A stretch of 64,000 nucleotides of DNA from Pezizomycotina sp. ARF18 (GCA_002224055.1 AZLU01000106.1:26461-90460); one strand, 5' to 3'. Shown: positions 1 through 13,400, counted from the stretch's first letter. Made by a program: numbers and translations. Notes: a model not told the origin generated them from the sequence alone.

Positions 1-647
1 GTTCAAGTTTTCTTACAGTTTCGACGGCGCTAATTCCCCGCATTAGCACTAGCACGCTGGCCCCAACGCAGGCTCAACCGGATAGCAGTCGTGAGTGTCA
101 GACGCACTGAAGGCTAATGCACTTCAGTGAAGGCTTTGAAGCAAGGCTGGGAGAGATGCACTAAACCGCCACGCCAGATGAAGTTTTTTTTTTTTTTTTT
201 CGCGTCTAAGCCTACACAAGGAGTGGAAGGCTAACCAGAGTATCCTAACTTGATAATAAAAAGGTCGTCTTGTTTCCCCTATGAACTGTAGTAGCTCCGC
301 AATTGTTTAATGTTAAGCTTCGAAGCCAAAGATTTGGTCATCCTCTTTATCAGCCTATGCAAAACCGCTTATGCAAAACCACTTCTTAATCTGATTCTCT
401 AGGCACAGCTGTATGACGCGACAGATGATGAAAAGCGCTCCAAAGATTCCTTTTAAGAGTATCTTTGAGCTGTTTTATATGTAGGAGTTGGGATCCGATA
501 GGAGGCTCTTCCTAGGCGGAAATTATATAAATACGTTCGGCGTCTGTGTTCTCCGATTACTAACATAAAGTCTGATTCCAACCACTGTCCAGACTGTGCA
601 TCTTTACAAGCTCACGCGACTCCCGGTTCGGTGGATAACTTGTCACA
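1..647. other. Intergenic, no gene seen
   Basis: No supported coding region. It contains a 17-base T run at 184-200. The part closest to 648 is presumably the promoter and 5' leader of the following secreted-protein gene, but I see no defined element. Confidence 0.5.
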
Positions 648-1509
648 ATGGCCACGTCCGCGCTTCCTTAGTAGCTTTTTTTCTCGCCTCCGTCTCGAAG
701 GGACGGCGCTGCCCACTGGCACGCGGGAATCTTCTCTCGAGGTACGAGATTTGGCCTTGAAGAAGCGCATAGAAGTTTCTGATCGGCCTATGAGCGGCTC
801 CACGGTCCGCACGGTCCGCCTCATTATTCGGCGCCATCAGGCGCACCGTCTCCCCTCCATCGAGTCTGTTGCATTGAATATGCTCATCACTTCACATCTG
901 CGAATGTACCTACATCGAAGATCCAAGACTTCAACGATGGGCCAGGGTGGTCATAATCCATCAGGTTCAGAAGATATAGTTCTCGGGGACCACACCTTGA
1001 ACGCTAAGTATGGACCTACGGCCGCGAAGAGCTTTCAGAAACATGGTAGCGCCGGGCATTACTCAACGCCTTCGAGCTCGAATTCGGGATCCGAGCAATC
1101 ACAGAAGCTCAGGCAGACGCAAGGATTCGGTCTAAAGATCAGCTCTTACAATCACGAAGACGCACCGGATGAACTTCTTCCCTTCGACCACTACGCAACG
1201 GCGGTAGATTACGAGGGTGAGTATGCGCCTTCTTGGAACAATGAGCGCATTCATCGCTGGTTAGAAGATATCCATCTGTATATTCAATTAATTCACACCA
1301 TACCCCTCCTTCCCCGACCGCTTCCGACGACGGTAATACTCTCTTCTCCCGGGGTTTCACACGATCATGATCAACACACTTCTTCCTCTACCGAGACTCA
1401 TGGTGGACACCACACCGACAATCACCCACCGGCACCGGCGACCAAAAATCCAAACTCAGCTCTCTCTTCTACACCTAGAAGCAACCCTTCCAAGCCTCAT
1501 AATGGTTAG
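648..1509 (+). CDS. Ser/His-rich putative secreted protein, copy A (frame interrupted)
   Basis: No family recognised. I take the ATG at 648 because it is followed by a short hydrophobic stretch (MATSALP, then in a shifted frame LVAFFLASVS) that looks like a signal peptide ending before TALPTGT. From about 700 to 1509 one frame stays open. The C-terminal half is rich in Ser, His, Pro and Asn and ends with an SSPGVSHDHD block and a His/Pro-rich tail. The same layout occurs in the gene at 8645-9838: hydrophobic start, TALPT or AALPT after it, an acidic patch with a Trp-Asn pair, then SSPG..VSHDH. I infer the two are paralogues. A 292-residue ORF opens slightly upstream at 631, but its N-terminus is basic and has no signal peptide, so I prefer 648. 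Function unknown; a role outside the cell is inference from the N-terminus. Confidence 0.5.
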
Positions 1510-2034
1510 CGCGCTCCCTGAACCCTTGATGCAAAGTGAGTGGAACTAAGTTTAAAAGAGTCTTGAAGAGTTAAGTACATGTAATATGTCAAAAGCTGAT
1601 GGCTTCGAGATTATTGTTCTATTCAAGTTTACAGTCCTGTAAATCAACATGTTCGCCCTGAAGGAAGCTTCACGTAAATAGACATTAAGGCTTTGGCAGT
1701 TGAGAGGATTAACAATGTTATGAGTATTATACAGCATTCCTTCGTTTGGTTTGTTCCACATGTATTTATATATAAGCTCTCTCCTTTGCTATTATTCTGT
1801 TTCCAAAGAACGATATATTCGTAATGTGTCTGATAATTGCAAGAGAATCGCACAAAGATGGGAAAGAAACAATCATTAGGGGTTATTAGCTGATTAAAGC
1901 TGTACTGCGATAGTACGCATGAGGATAAATGATCGTTTGGAATCCTCCAGGGAGCTCTATCCGAAACACCACTCCCCCTTCCCTTACCTAGCCGGGAATA
2001 GGCGAGTTGTACCGGGAGCTGAAGCTGTAGAAGC
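1510..2034. other. Intergenic, no gene seen
   Basis: Between copy A and the LTR element. Only short spurious ORFs are present. It ends with the 5-base target-site copy GAAGC next to the element. Confidence 0.5.
2030..2034. repeat. Target-site duplication GAAGC (left copy)
   Basis: GAAGC lies directly before the 5' LTR. The identical GAAGC follows the 3' LTR at 6918-6922. Five bases is the usual duplication length for Copia integrases. Confidence 0.88.
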
Positions 2035-2348
2035 TGCTAGCTATTGGGCATGCCAAAGAGGCATGACAAATCTATAGGCATCGAGATGATGCTTGTATAG
2101 CTGAGGAACAAGGAACTTCAGCTAGAGATATCAAGATCTCAGCTGTAGATGTCAAGGAGATTACGACGACAAGGCTCTACAAGCCGTCGAGGTAGACTGT
2201 ATATATTATATTAAGATTATAGTATTATTAGTTTATTATATATAGTATCGTGTATTCTCTTAATTAGTCTAGTTAGTTCTATAGTTAAATCTATAAGTTT
2301 AATCCCATCCTATATTATTAGATATCATACTATATATCTACGCTAGCA
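2035..2348 (+). repeat. 5' LTR of the Copia element
   Basis: 314 bp, TGCTAG to CA, matching 6605-6917 along its whole length. The outer (left) half has ordinary base composition while the inner half is TA-rich. A primer-binding site would start right after it, at about 2349. Confidence 0.9.
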
Positions 2349-5300
2349 GGTTATAAGCTTAGTTAGTAATATATCTTAATAAACTAACTTACTTCTTAAT
2401 CTCCCCTAAACGATATATCTTACGATATCTCTCTTACTAAAGTTTAACGAAGTAAAACTAAAGGCTAATCTTATAAACTACCTCAATTAGAATATATATA
2501 AATTACGTTCCTTAAGTATAATAAAGTCTAAGATATTACTAGTAAACCGCTTAAGGCTACGGCAGCCAATATAGAGCTAAGTACTAATAATTAAGATAAT
2601 AACTTAAAGGCGTATACTATTATTAAAGCTTACTACGAGGTAGAGATTTAACGTACTTATTTATAATTTACTAATAGCAGCGCGAATAAGATATAAAATA
2701 CCTTAAGTTTAGCGTATATCGCTATTACCGCTATTAGTAAGCCTTATATTAGAAAATAACTAAAGTAGATTCGACTTAAGAATAAAGTCGATATTTAAGG
2801 ATTTATATAGAAGTATCGAGATCTTATTAGAACGTATAATAAGATATTAGGCTTAATCTTAATAGAAAAGACTAAGGCGAAGATAGTAGAAAAGACGAAG
2901 CTAGGTATAGGCTTAAAAAATAATATAGCTATAATAAAAACTATTAATCTCGTCTATAGTAATTTTAATAGCGACTAGAAGACGTTTATTATAAACTTTT
3001 AGTAGATAATAGATTTAATAGTAAAGAAACCGACCCTTAATATATTTAAAAAGGCGCTACTCGTTGAAGAGGTAAAGTATAAAATACGATATACCAGAGA
3101 CGTTAGCTCCGAGAATAATAAGGCGCTATTTAGAAAAATAGCTAAAGCAAAACCTAAAAGAACGATAAAAAGTTCATAAGTTTAAGGGTAAATACTACTA
3201 TTATAATAAGGTCGGACATAAGAGAGCCGACTATAGAAAGCGTATAAAGAATAAGAAGGATAGCGGTAATAACGGGGTATTAGGCCTTATAATATAAACC
3301 TTAGTACGAGATACCGGCTCTTAGAGAACGATCCGGTAGTTTCTTAACTTAGGCGTATCTTCTTATATAATAAAATAAAAAGAAGTATTTCTACCTATAA
3401 ACCCCTTTTAAAGCTATAGAATATTATAATCGTAATAGAGAAGTATATAGGCTATTAACATTAGCTTAATATTTATAAAGCTTAGTAGAGAGTACGGCGG
3501 TAGTCTTATTAAAACTTAAAAATACGCTATATACTTTAAAGATAAAATATAGCCTATTCTCGATCTCTCGCGTAGATAAGGTAGAATATATAATAACGAT
3601 CCGATAAGGTAGATATACGATAACTAGACTAAGACTAAGAATTAAAGCTACTATAAAAATAGAACTATAGAAGATTTTAGGTAAGATTTAATATCTATAA
3701 AAAGAGTTTAGCTCTTACTACTATATAAGAAGTATATAAACGGCTTAGATATATCGGTAAAGATTATATTAAGTAAATAATTAAATATAAAAGCGTTACC
3801 AGTATTACTAAAAACGGTAGAGATTTATAGGGCCATATTAACTACGAGGCCTACGAACTTATTAAATTAAAAGTAATACTAAACCGCAAAAAACCTTAAT
3901 TAGGTAAGTATAAGCTAATAAAGATAATCTTTTTAGATTTCTATTAATAGGCGTATATAAAGAGCCTAAGAGATTATATAGAGTTATTATCTTCCTTAAA
4001 GGAATAGTTAAAAGTTCTAGATTTACTTTATAAAAATAAAAAGGTAGAGACGATACTCTTATACTTTAATAATACTCTTAAGATAGCTAAACGTTAGTTA
4101 AACTTTAAGCTTATTAAGCTATAATATAACGGAGGTAAAGAATATACCTTAATCGATAGACGCTATAATAAAGTAGGGATTATAGTTTATACCTTAGCTA
4201 TATATATATCTTAATAAAATAGCGTACCTAAGAAGCTTAATTAGATTCTTATCGATAGATTAAAGATAATATTAGCTATATTAGAATTATCGCCGTAGCT
4301 ATAGGTAGAGGCGGTAAATTATTATAATCTAATCTATAATTATATACTATTAAGGCCGCTTAAGGTACTAAAGAATAGTAAATAGATAATATTATAGAGA
4401 AGATAGGAAGGTAGAACTCCTAATATCTTAAATTTTAGAATATTTAGTAAACTATATTACGTATATATCGATAGTAAACTCTAGAAAAAGCTAGATAATA
4501 TTATTAAGAAAATATACTTTATAGGCCTAGAGGCTTATAATATCTATCAAGTCTAGAATCCTACTATCCGTAAGTACTAATTCGTAGAGATATTAGATTC
4601 CCGATTAAATTAACCTTCAAAGTATATAACTTCGTAGAGGATAAAAAAATCCTCTTAAATACGTTAAAACGGTAACGGCGCTTAATTATAATTAAAACTT
4701 AACTTCCGATTATTAATTAGATATCTACGAGACGATTACGCTAGAATAGCTTAAGAATAAGAGCGAAGATCTCAATAACGCTAGTCTATAGCTAAGATCT
4801 AAGGATGCTCGCTCTCGTAGAGGAAGTTATATAGATACTATAAGATAGATCTACGACGATTAATTAAAGATAATAGGCATATTTCTAGAATTACTAAGAT
4901 AAGATCTAGTAGTCAACTATAAAGATACCCTATAGGCTAGAATACGTTAGTAAAGATCTAACGGCTATACGCCTTAGAGAGAAGGCCTATAAAGAATTAA
5001 TAGTATATATTAATAAACTAGAGCTATTTACCTATAAAAAGGCTAAAGCTCTACGAACTATAAAGGATAGCGTGTATCGATAGATCGAGAACTATTCTCG
5101 ATTAAAGAATAAGACGTATAGAAACCTATAGATTCTTAAGATTTCCTTTTAAAAGATAATATCGTCGATAATAAATAGGTATTTAAGTATAAGCGCGATA
5201 TTACCGGTTAGATTATAATATTTAAATCGAGACTAGTTACTCGAGGCTTTATATAGAAGTAAGGGATTAATTATAACGAGATATACGTACGGTAGCTAAG

Positions 5301-6604
5301 ATATCAACAGTAAGGCTATTTTTTATATTAATAGCTTAGCTTAATCTTAAATATAAATAGATAGATATAATAACGGCCTTCCTCGTACCTAAACTAAAAT
5401 AAAGAATTATCGTTAAGCCTTTAAAAGGGAGCGGAATTAATAAATTAGTTTAGTTAATAAAAACTCTATACGGCCTTAAATAGTTACTTCGAGAATAGTA
5501 TAGAAAACTTACCTTAGTTTTTAAATTACTAAAGTTTAAAGTTTATCAGCTTAATAATAGCTTATTTATTAGTAAGGATCGTTAGCTAATAATAATTATC
5601 TATATTAATAATCTATTAATAGCTAGATCTAATAAATATAAAGTCGAGATACTTAAGTAAGATCTTAGTTTATACTTTAAAATAAAGGATATAGGGCTAG
5701 TAGCCTATTTCTTAGGTATATAGATAAAACGGACTAGGTCTAGAAATTAACGTCGCCTAGTACTATATTAGTCTATATATATATAATCGCTTTTTAAGAG
5801 ATTTAGGCTTAAGGATATTCTCGAGATTAGTACTTCTATAAAAAGGGAAGGTATCCCTTAAACAGAGGATTAGGATACTATACTAGTAGTATAGTATCGA
5901 TAGATAGTAGGAAGTTTAATCTATACTCTATTTACTAGGCTAACCGATGCTTTCGCTATCTCGACGTTAGGGTAATATATTAGCGAAGTAAACCGAACTT
6001 ACGAGAAGGTAGTAAAAGAGTACTATAATATTAGGGAAATCCCTTAATCGTGCGCTTACGTACTATACTCATAAGATAGAGGATAAAATACTAGATCTAC
6101 GTATTTACGTAGACGCCGACTAGGTCAGATATAAGCTTACTTACAGATCTACTACTAGCTATATAGTAATATTTAACGGGATAGTTATCTTATACTATTT
6201 AAAGAAGTAACGTATATAGCTACTAGTAGTACTAAGGTAGAATATATAGCTATAGGGGAGGCTTTACGGGAAGCTCTCTAAGTACTTTAGATACTAAAGG
6301 ATATATAGCGAGCCTTTAAGTTTAAGGCTCCTAATAGTATTAAGATATATATAGATAATTAAAGTACTATTAGTATTATAAGGATCCTAAATACTATAGT
6401 AGAATTAGTATATCGATATATAATATTACTTTATAAGGGAACTAGTTTGAGAAGGGACTATCGAGCCTCGATATATAAGATCGGAGGATAATATCGCGGA
6501 TATACTTACTAAACCGCTTATAAAGATATCTTACGATAGCGCTATAAAGGCTATAGGTATAAGAAGATAGAATAAAGATTACTAATATTATCGATAAGAA
6601 GAGA

Positions 6605-6917
6605 TGCTAGCTATTAAGTATACTAAAGAGGTATAACAAATCTATAGGTATCGAGATAATACTTATATAGCTAAGGAATAAGGAACTTTAGCTAGAGATA
6701 TTAAGATTTTAGCTATAGATATTAAGGAGATTACGACGATAAGGCTCTGTAAGCCGTCGAGGTAGACTATATATATTATATTAAGATTATAGTATTATTA
6801 GTTATTATATATAGCATCGTGTATTCCCTCAGTTAGTCTAGTTAGTTCTGTAGTCAAATCCACAAGTTCGATCCCATCCTACATTATTAGATATCATACC
6901 ATACATCTGCGCCAGCA
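6605..6917 (+). repeat. 3' LTR of the Copia element
   Basis: 313 bp copy of the left LTR. A purine-rich stretch just upstream (about 6590-6604) fits a polypurine tract. Here the pattern is mirrored: the inner (left) half is TA-rich and the outer half from about 6810 has normal composition. Confidence 0.9.
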
Positions 6918-6922
6918 GAAGC
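6918..6922. repeat. Target-site duplication GAAGC (right copy)
   Basis: Identical to 2030-2034; marks the insertion point of the element. Confidence 0.88.
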
Positions 6923-8644
6923 GCGACAGGAAGAACATGGTGGATACCCAGACCCTCGAATTAGAGAATTATCCTCCCGAGCTGTAACCCAAGATGGTTA
7001 AAACGGAAACAGAGGGCATAGATCGATGTGTACACGAAGCTTGGACGAGAAACCTTGTTCTCGACTGGCAAACTGACAGCGCCTCGTTCTATATGATATA
7101 TCTCCCGGTTCTCACAGTGCTTCCCCTTCGAGCATTGTCAGAGCCGAATACACCCGATCCGAGCCCCGCGTGCCCCCTAGTCAGCACCCCCCTCCCCTCC
7201 AAGACAACGTTTAAAATTCGTCATTCCGAGGCCAGCCCCGAAACTCAGGCACCACCCGGAAAACCTCTCAGATTTACTTCCCCGCTACCCGGAACTTACA
7301 CTTCTAAGCCGCGACCCTTACGAGTTTCTACTTTTAATTCAGACGTTCAGTTCAGCAAAGTAACAAGTACATAAAGACCTAAAAAGATCAATAGTCATCA
7401 AATCTTACTGATTTATCTACTTGTTTATCTACTTGGTTATCCACTATTGATTTATTTGTCTACCTATTTTTTTTTTTCTTTCTTTAGCAGTCCTGTAACG
7501 TATTATCTAAGTTTCCTATCGAGATAGATAATGAAGAATTCAGTACAACGCGTTGACTTATCGTATTTTTTATGGAGTTTCGTCAATCTCCTAAGAATAA
7601 TTCGCCCCCGGCCATTAGAATTATATTTAAATATTTGGTGATTGGTTCTTATGTATTTTGATTGGTTTAAATGTCTACTATAAAGGATATGGAGAAATAC
7701 CAGGCAATGGAAGTGATAATATTGTTTGGAAGCAAATCTGCTCTCGTCCATTTTTCTTTCTATTACAAAGCTCGGGGTTATGATTTCAAGGCACTTCTGG
7801 CATAGCTCTTCATCTAATAGATCTACTTAATATGATGGCTTAAACACACCCAGAGTTTCAGACAGTAACGCATTGATGGCTATGGGTCGGGGCTTAGAAG
7901 GGATATTTTCATGAAATAACCATAGCACTGCCGCCGTAAAGGTTTCCCTCGTCTCTCAATGTTTGCCTACGGCTAAACTTGATAAATTCCAAGCGAAACC
8001 TCCGGCAATAATGATCGCTGCAGGCCGCTGCAGCTATGCCTCATATGAGTCGCGGCAAGAGTTTTCGGCGAGGCAGAGTCCGGACAAACAGCAGAGAGCG
8101 GATGTATGGACACTGCCCTGAAGTCATTTATCCACCCGATTCCACCGCCTAATTGTACGTGTAGTTTCCACATGCATCGGTCTGTCTGAAGGCTTTGGAC
8201 ATTGGAAACACCCTTGGTTAATATGTGCGATACCGCAATTGATACACAGTTGTAAGATCTTTCTGATCCTAATTTTGTAAACCTTCCTTTCCTTTTACGG
8301 ACTCATCGCGGCGAAATAAGCAGGTCGCAAATATGTAAGAAGCGTATTTAACCTCGTCCGCGTCCAATACGATTTTCCTTTTCTTGCCTCACATAATATT
8401 ATGGTGAACTGAAATTAATAGATCAACCTCTTCGATTGCTGACTGGAAGCTATTCTAAATCTTCCTCGACCCAACTCTTTGTGTGGACCCCCGTCTCTTT
8501 ATTTTGTCCCTTTTGATCGTTCTCCCCGCTTCTCGATCCTGTCTCGCTTGTTGCTTGGCTTGGTTTCCATCAGTATCGCGTCCTGCACCCGGACCTCTCA
8601 CTGGACATCCACCCTCACTCCACTGACGAGAAACAGAAGCCGCA
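6923..8644. other. Intergenic, one doubtful ORF
   Basis: An ORF of 126 codons (6994-7374, plus) is open but Pro/Ser/Thr-rich, with no domain, signal peptide or clear intron, so I do not call it a gene. The stretch at 7390-7490 is pyrimidine-rich with a short T run. The rest holds only short ORFs. The last 100 bases lead into the secreted-protein gene at 8645. Confidence 0.45.
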
Positions 8645-9838
8645 ATGGTGTACATCAACTCTTCCTGGCTGCTCTCCTGGTCGCCGTCGTCCTCGAGACG
8701 GCGGCTCTGCCTACATCCGAAATCTTGCCTCGAGGCACAAGCTCCGGCCTCGAAAGGCCTGGGAAAGAATCCCGCGGCTCTAGTCAGCAGGTATGTACGA
8801 ATCTGCTATACTAGCCCCGTTCATCTAGCTTTACGAGCGCGCTTAGTCCGCGCGGAATCCGATAAAGACTATTAATGAATCTTGAAGATCATAGCGGCAG
8901 ACTGGGCTAACTTCCTTTAGGCTTCTAAACCGCCAGTGGATTACTCGAGCATGTCTTATAAACAGATCCAGGCGGAGCGCAAGAAAGTTCTAGCCGAGAT
9001 AGCTAACGAAGAATCTAGCGGAACGGACTCAGACTCTTCGGTTGCGGGGTTCTCGGTCGCGCGCCTCAAGTCTCAAAAGCATTATAGTTCTCGAAAACAC
9101 GAAGGCCTTTCAGGGCCATCGAACTCTCAAGCGAGGGACTCTGAAGGAGGGTCGCGTGGCCACGATGATCACAGTTCTAGCGATGAGACGACTCACCGTT
9201 CGGAGACCCGCAGCGACAGGTCTTTATCAACAAGCTATCATCCTGGTACCAGTTCAAGCGACGGATCTAGCACGCGACCCGGAGGCAGCAAGCCAGGAAA
9301 ATCCGAGCCGGGCATTAAGATAATCTCCGAGTCGACTGATGGTGGCATGAAACTGCATCTTAAGCTCAAGCCTAAGGGTGGATTCCAGGCTAGCCATGGA
9401 GGCACTCTGCCACCGCGGGAGGAGGTTCTCGGCGACCGGCACATTAACAGTGAGAACGGACTTTGGCACCGGGCGTCGCCAAAGGTCCTGACCGCGACAG
9501 GGATCCTGACGATTTATCCCTGTCCAATCAAGACAGTGATTATCCAAGCACTGATGTGTCGTCGCATTGGAATAAGAGCCGCAAATCAAGGGAAATGGTA
9601 AGGATATGAGGAAGCCATTTACATTTACATACAAAACCGGGCCAGATCCGACTCTCCACCCTACGGGGATCACGAAGTTGACCATTCTCTAGTCTCTCCC
9701 AGTGGGGAATCCACTCCATCTTCTCCCGGGGATCCGGTTTCGCACGATCATTACCCTGCTTCCTCTTCAGCGAACAATGTGGTACTGCAACCTCACAGTT
9801 TCTACCGTGGCCATCCGGCATCACCATCCACGAAATAA
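8645..9838 (+). CDS. Ser-rich putative secreted protein, copy B (frame interrupted, intron-containing)
   Basis: No family recognised. The ATG at 8645 precedes a hydrophobic segment read in the neighbouring frame (LFLAALLVAVVLETAALPT), a good signal peptide with cleavage near the AALPT end. A clear intron runs 8791-8920 (GTATGT..TTTAG). The long second exon encodes a hydrophilic, Ser/Asp/Arg-rich, probably disordered chain (KQIQAERKKVLAEIANEESS, then many Ser/Thr/His). A second donor-like site (GTAAGG) lies at about 9599. Beyond it the frame reads an acidic/Ser region containing SSPGDPVSHDHYPASSS and stops at 9836-9838. The SSPG..VSHDH block and the order of segments match copy A at 648-1509, and the DNA TCTTCTCCCGGGG is shared (1342 and 9719). 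I infer paralogues that flank the LTR element. At least two frame breaks. Function unknown. Confidence 0.5.
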
Positions 9839-10414
9839 CGTCATGCTATTTCCGGGAGGGAGGAAGGAGCTAATCATCAATCGATTCTCGTCCAACAAAG
9901 CCTAACCCTGGATAACGCTCTGCTAGTAGCGCAGACTGCAGCAAACAGAAGCGTTAGATGTTGAACAAATACGTAGAGTTTGCTATCGTTTCAACCCGTC
10001 GAGTTCCTTCTTTTCTTTCTTCTTATTCCTCTTCCAGCTCTATTATTACGTTTTCTTTTCTCTTTATTTTTTTCCCCTTACTATGTAACTTTTTATATAC
10101 TTGTATTTTTTTCAATTTGGACTTTCGTTTCTATACAAAAATTATTCAAGTATCGGAGTCATCGCTACAATTAAAGGAAAACAACTTATGATGCCCTGCG
10201 ATTAGTACGGACAAAGCTGCGTGTGTTTGTCAAATCTTAAAAGAGGGCAGTTCATATCATGATATTGAGCCTAAATAGAAAACTATTTAAGAAAATATGT
10301 ATGCTTTTTATAGATAAATATCTTATACAAGCACGGTTTTATAGTGTTCGACTTAAGGCGCATACACAGAGCGATTAATACAATGTGTCTCCGAGATACG
10401 CTCTCTAATACTGC
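9839..10414. other. Intergenic between convergent genes
   Basis: Pyrimidine-rich and AT-rich sequence between the plus-strand secreted-protein gene and the minus-strand glucanase. Two short ORFs at 9958-10191 encode only hydrophobic low-complexity peptides from a T-rich tract. It probably holds the two 3' ends. Confidence 0.5.
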
Positions 10415-13400
10415 TCACTGCATCGGGTGCTGATTATAGTTATACGCCCAATTCGTCAGCGACGGCACAGAATCCCTCCCCAGAACCAACCACGCCATAA
10501 TAGTACTCGTGAACCCGTTCTGATTCCCATTCCTCGACACCGTCCTCGCGTAGAACGGATTGATCATCGACTGTACCCCTTCGTAATCACATTATATATC
10601 CACACGTTTGAGCTCGTCCCGTCGTCCAAGTCCACCATCCTCAACTGGCAGTTCTCCTCCGACAAACACGCTGCTGCTGGTACGCACTGAACCAGCTGTA
10701 CATGCCCGCGCCGTATAGGTATACGGACGTTGACGAGATAATACGAAGACCCCACGACATGGTGCAGCCTCCCCTGGTGTAGCAGCTGTAAAAGTCGGAT
10801 CGTTCCAGAAGCGTCCAGGGATTTATCAAAGGGTTTGGGGCGGGGACGGTGGTGGTGCCCTGGTAGTACGGTGATTCGGTTTGGATCATTCCGAGGAAGA
10901 TGTCCTTGGCGCCCTGGAGCTGGTACTGGTAAAGGACGTTGTGCTCCGACGCCGTGCCGTACAGCCAAGTGGGGCCTTGGGATTCTATGAGCCTGTTTGA
11001 AGTGGAGCATTCGTTAACAGCGGTTCTTCGTACTTAAGCTACTAAAACTTCTTACTTATTTTCTATTATAAAATTTGTAACAATATAGAAACCAATCAAG
11101 ACAAATTTCTTACCATCCACGTCCAACGAAGACGTCAATCTGGTCTTGGGTAACAAGGTCCATGTCATGGTCGGCAGTCCTACGAGATTTATTAGCAAAC
11201 AAATCCTGAGATGAATTACATGCCGTTGCAGAAAGATTGACTTACCAAGCCCAAACATTCTCAAAGTAACCCGACGACTTGGGTGTCAAATGGATCAGCA
11301 GCGACGCCGCAATGCAGTCCGGATTAATCCTCCCAGTCAACTTCGGGCACTGGGCGTTCTGCAAATTACTTCCGACGGCACCGCCAACGCGTATGTGGCA
11401 ATCTTCAAAACTCATCAGCAAAATATCCCCTCGACTAATACCTAGTCTTAAGCGGATGCATACTACTCACCCCACATAGCAGCACTTCCCGGCGAACTCT
11501 CCTTAATATTCCACTCCACGAGAACAGCACCGGCAGTATTTCCCCTTGTCGTAAACAGTAGATCCTGCATCTCAACGAGACCGACGTCACCGGGCTTGCC
11601 TACCTGCCACATGACGTGCGGATTGTCGATATCGGAGAACTTCGCGCCGGAAGCCATGATCTGCGACCACGCTTCACCGACGATTCTCGCACCATTGGGC
11701 ACAACGATTGTATCCGTGACGATGTAGATACCGTACGGGAAGTACGTGATTGCGTTGACCGCAGTAGCGTCCTTCAGCGCCTGGTTGATGGCAGCTGTAT
11801 CGTCGCTCCTGCCGTTTCCGCGGGCACCCGACCTGGCGCGAACGTCCCAGAATTGACCTAATCGAAATGGCGACGTCAGCCACGCCGCATTCCACTGACA
11901 CTGAACACCCGGGAGTAGAAAGCTTTTACTTACCAGCGCCCAAATTCTCATACTGCGGCTTATCCCTCTGCAACCACCGCCCATTTTGCATCAAGCTCGC
12001 CGGCTTCTTCGGCGCTGGGCTTAATTCGGTACCGTACCGCGGCTGGCCGGCAGTGGCCACGGGATCGTCGTAAATGGTTCCGGAACCCCAGGAGTTCGCG
12101 GTGCCGCCGGCGAGGAGAGTATCGCCGCTGTCGCGCTGGACTGCGACGCCGACGCCGCTGAACTTGACGTTGTCGAGATTGAGCTGAGTGGCGTTGACCT
12201 GATTGTAGGTCACGATGATACCGGTTTGACGTTGTTTATGGCGGAGTCGATGAGCATGAGGGAGCCGATACCCTAGGCAGGAATAGAAAATGTTAACTTG
12301 TTTCTTTACCGAGCATAAAGAGCAGCGGGAAACTGGTTGGGTGCTAAAAGTAGACATACCTGCGAGTAAGCCGCGCCGGCGCCACCACCACCTCCGGATG
12401 TTGAAGCCGACTGTTCCACCGTTAACAGTGATATCTTTCTAGAATAATGAGAAAAAGGTTAGCAACGTCTTTGGTTATTACATTGATGAAAACGTCAACC
12501 AACCATCGTAAAGCCCCAATCCCAAAGCATGGACACAGCAGTCTGGCAGTTATTGAAGGTCAAGGACCGGATCGTGAACTGCTGGTTGCCCAAGAAAACG
12601 CCAGTTTTGCCTCCGCTGAAGTCATGTTGCTAAAGAAGCCTCCGGATCCGTTCTCCATAAAAATACCTGTTTCCATTCATCAGCTCATTTTTCGTCCACA
12701 AAGAAACTTCGTAGGAAATCAGAAAGGGGGAGTTTCTTTACCTTGGTGGCTAGTATCAACCCTCGCAGACATGTAAATGTTGATGTTCTGCAGACTCGTC
12801 GCCTGCGCTACCTGCCAGTGGATACCGGCGGACTCACCGGCGTTTCGAGGCCCTTCATGGTGTTCGGGATGGATCGCATGTCGATGTCGAAGTTGCGGAT
12901 CTGGCGCAGGAAGTTGTTCTGGTTGATGTACCACTCCGCACCGCTCTTCCCGGGATGTAAACATCGGAGTGATCACACCCAGGCCGACAAATGAGCTCGA
13001 AGCGCGAATGATCGGCCGACTATTAGGCTATAAAACTCAAATCCATCAGCAACCCTCACCCCCCTCATCTACCTCCCGCCCAACACAACAGAGCTTTTCA
13101 AAACTTACATTTCCCACGAGCTGCGTATTATAATACGAAATAATCGGACTGGAAACCAGATACGTCCCTGCCGGAAAATACACGAGCGCTGGCGCAACCG
13201 TGCTACTCCCGCAGTTATCGCCGCAACGAGTCCCCGACGAAATGGCATTGTTTATCGCCGCGGTATCGTCCGTCGTGCCGTCTCCTTTGGCGCCGAAGTC
13301 CTTCACGTTGCGGAAGACTTTGTAGCCTGAGGAACCGCCGATGGGAACGTAGCCGCTGTGCGAGATGGTCTCCATCCAGAAGCTGCCGCCGCTTTGTCGG

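Larger units (their letters stand above)
2035..6917 (+). mobile_element. Ty1/Copia-type LTR retrotransposon, RIP-degraded fossil
   Basis: The element is about 4.9 kb, bounded by two direct repeats of about 314 bp that start TGCTAG and end in CA, with the perfect 5-base duplication GAAGC on both sides. The interior is extremely TA-rich and holds no open frame of useful length. Weak traces are still readable in Copia order on the plus strand: a gag zinc-knuckle-like patch near 3.19-3.24 kb, a protease-like patch near 3.31 kb, an integrase region from about 3.7 kb, reverse transcriptase traces near 5.3-5.65 kb and RNase H traces near 6.1-6.3 kb. Integrase upstream of RT argues for Copia rather than Gypsy. 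The element is thoroughly broken, with very many interruptions, in the manner of RIP. Age cannot be read from LTR divergence because the differences are mostly transitions that RIP would make. The intact target duplication argues against great age. Confidence 0.9.

Noticed and set aside
6994-7374. 126-codon plus-strand ORF just right of the LTR element
   Set aside because: Pro/Ser/Thr-rich, no domain, no signal peptide, no neighbouring exon; it could arise by chance in GC-richer DNA.
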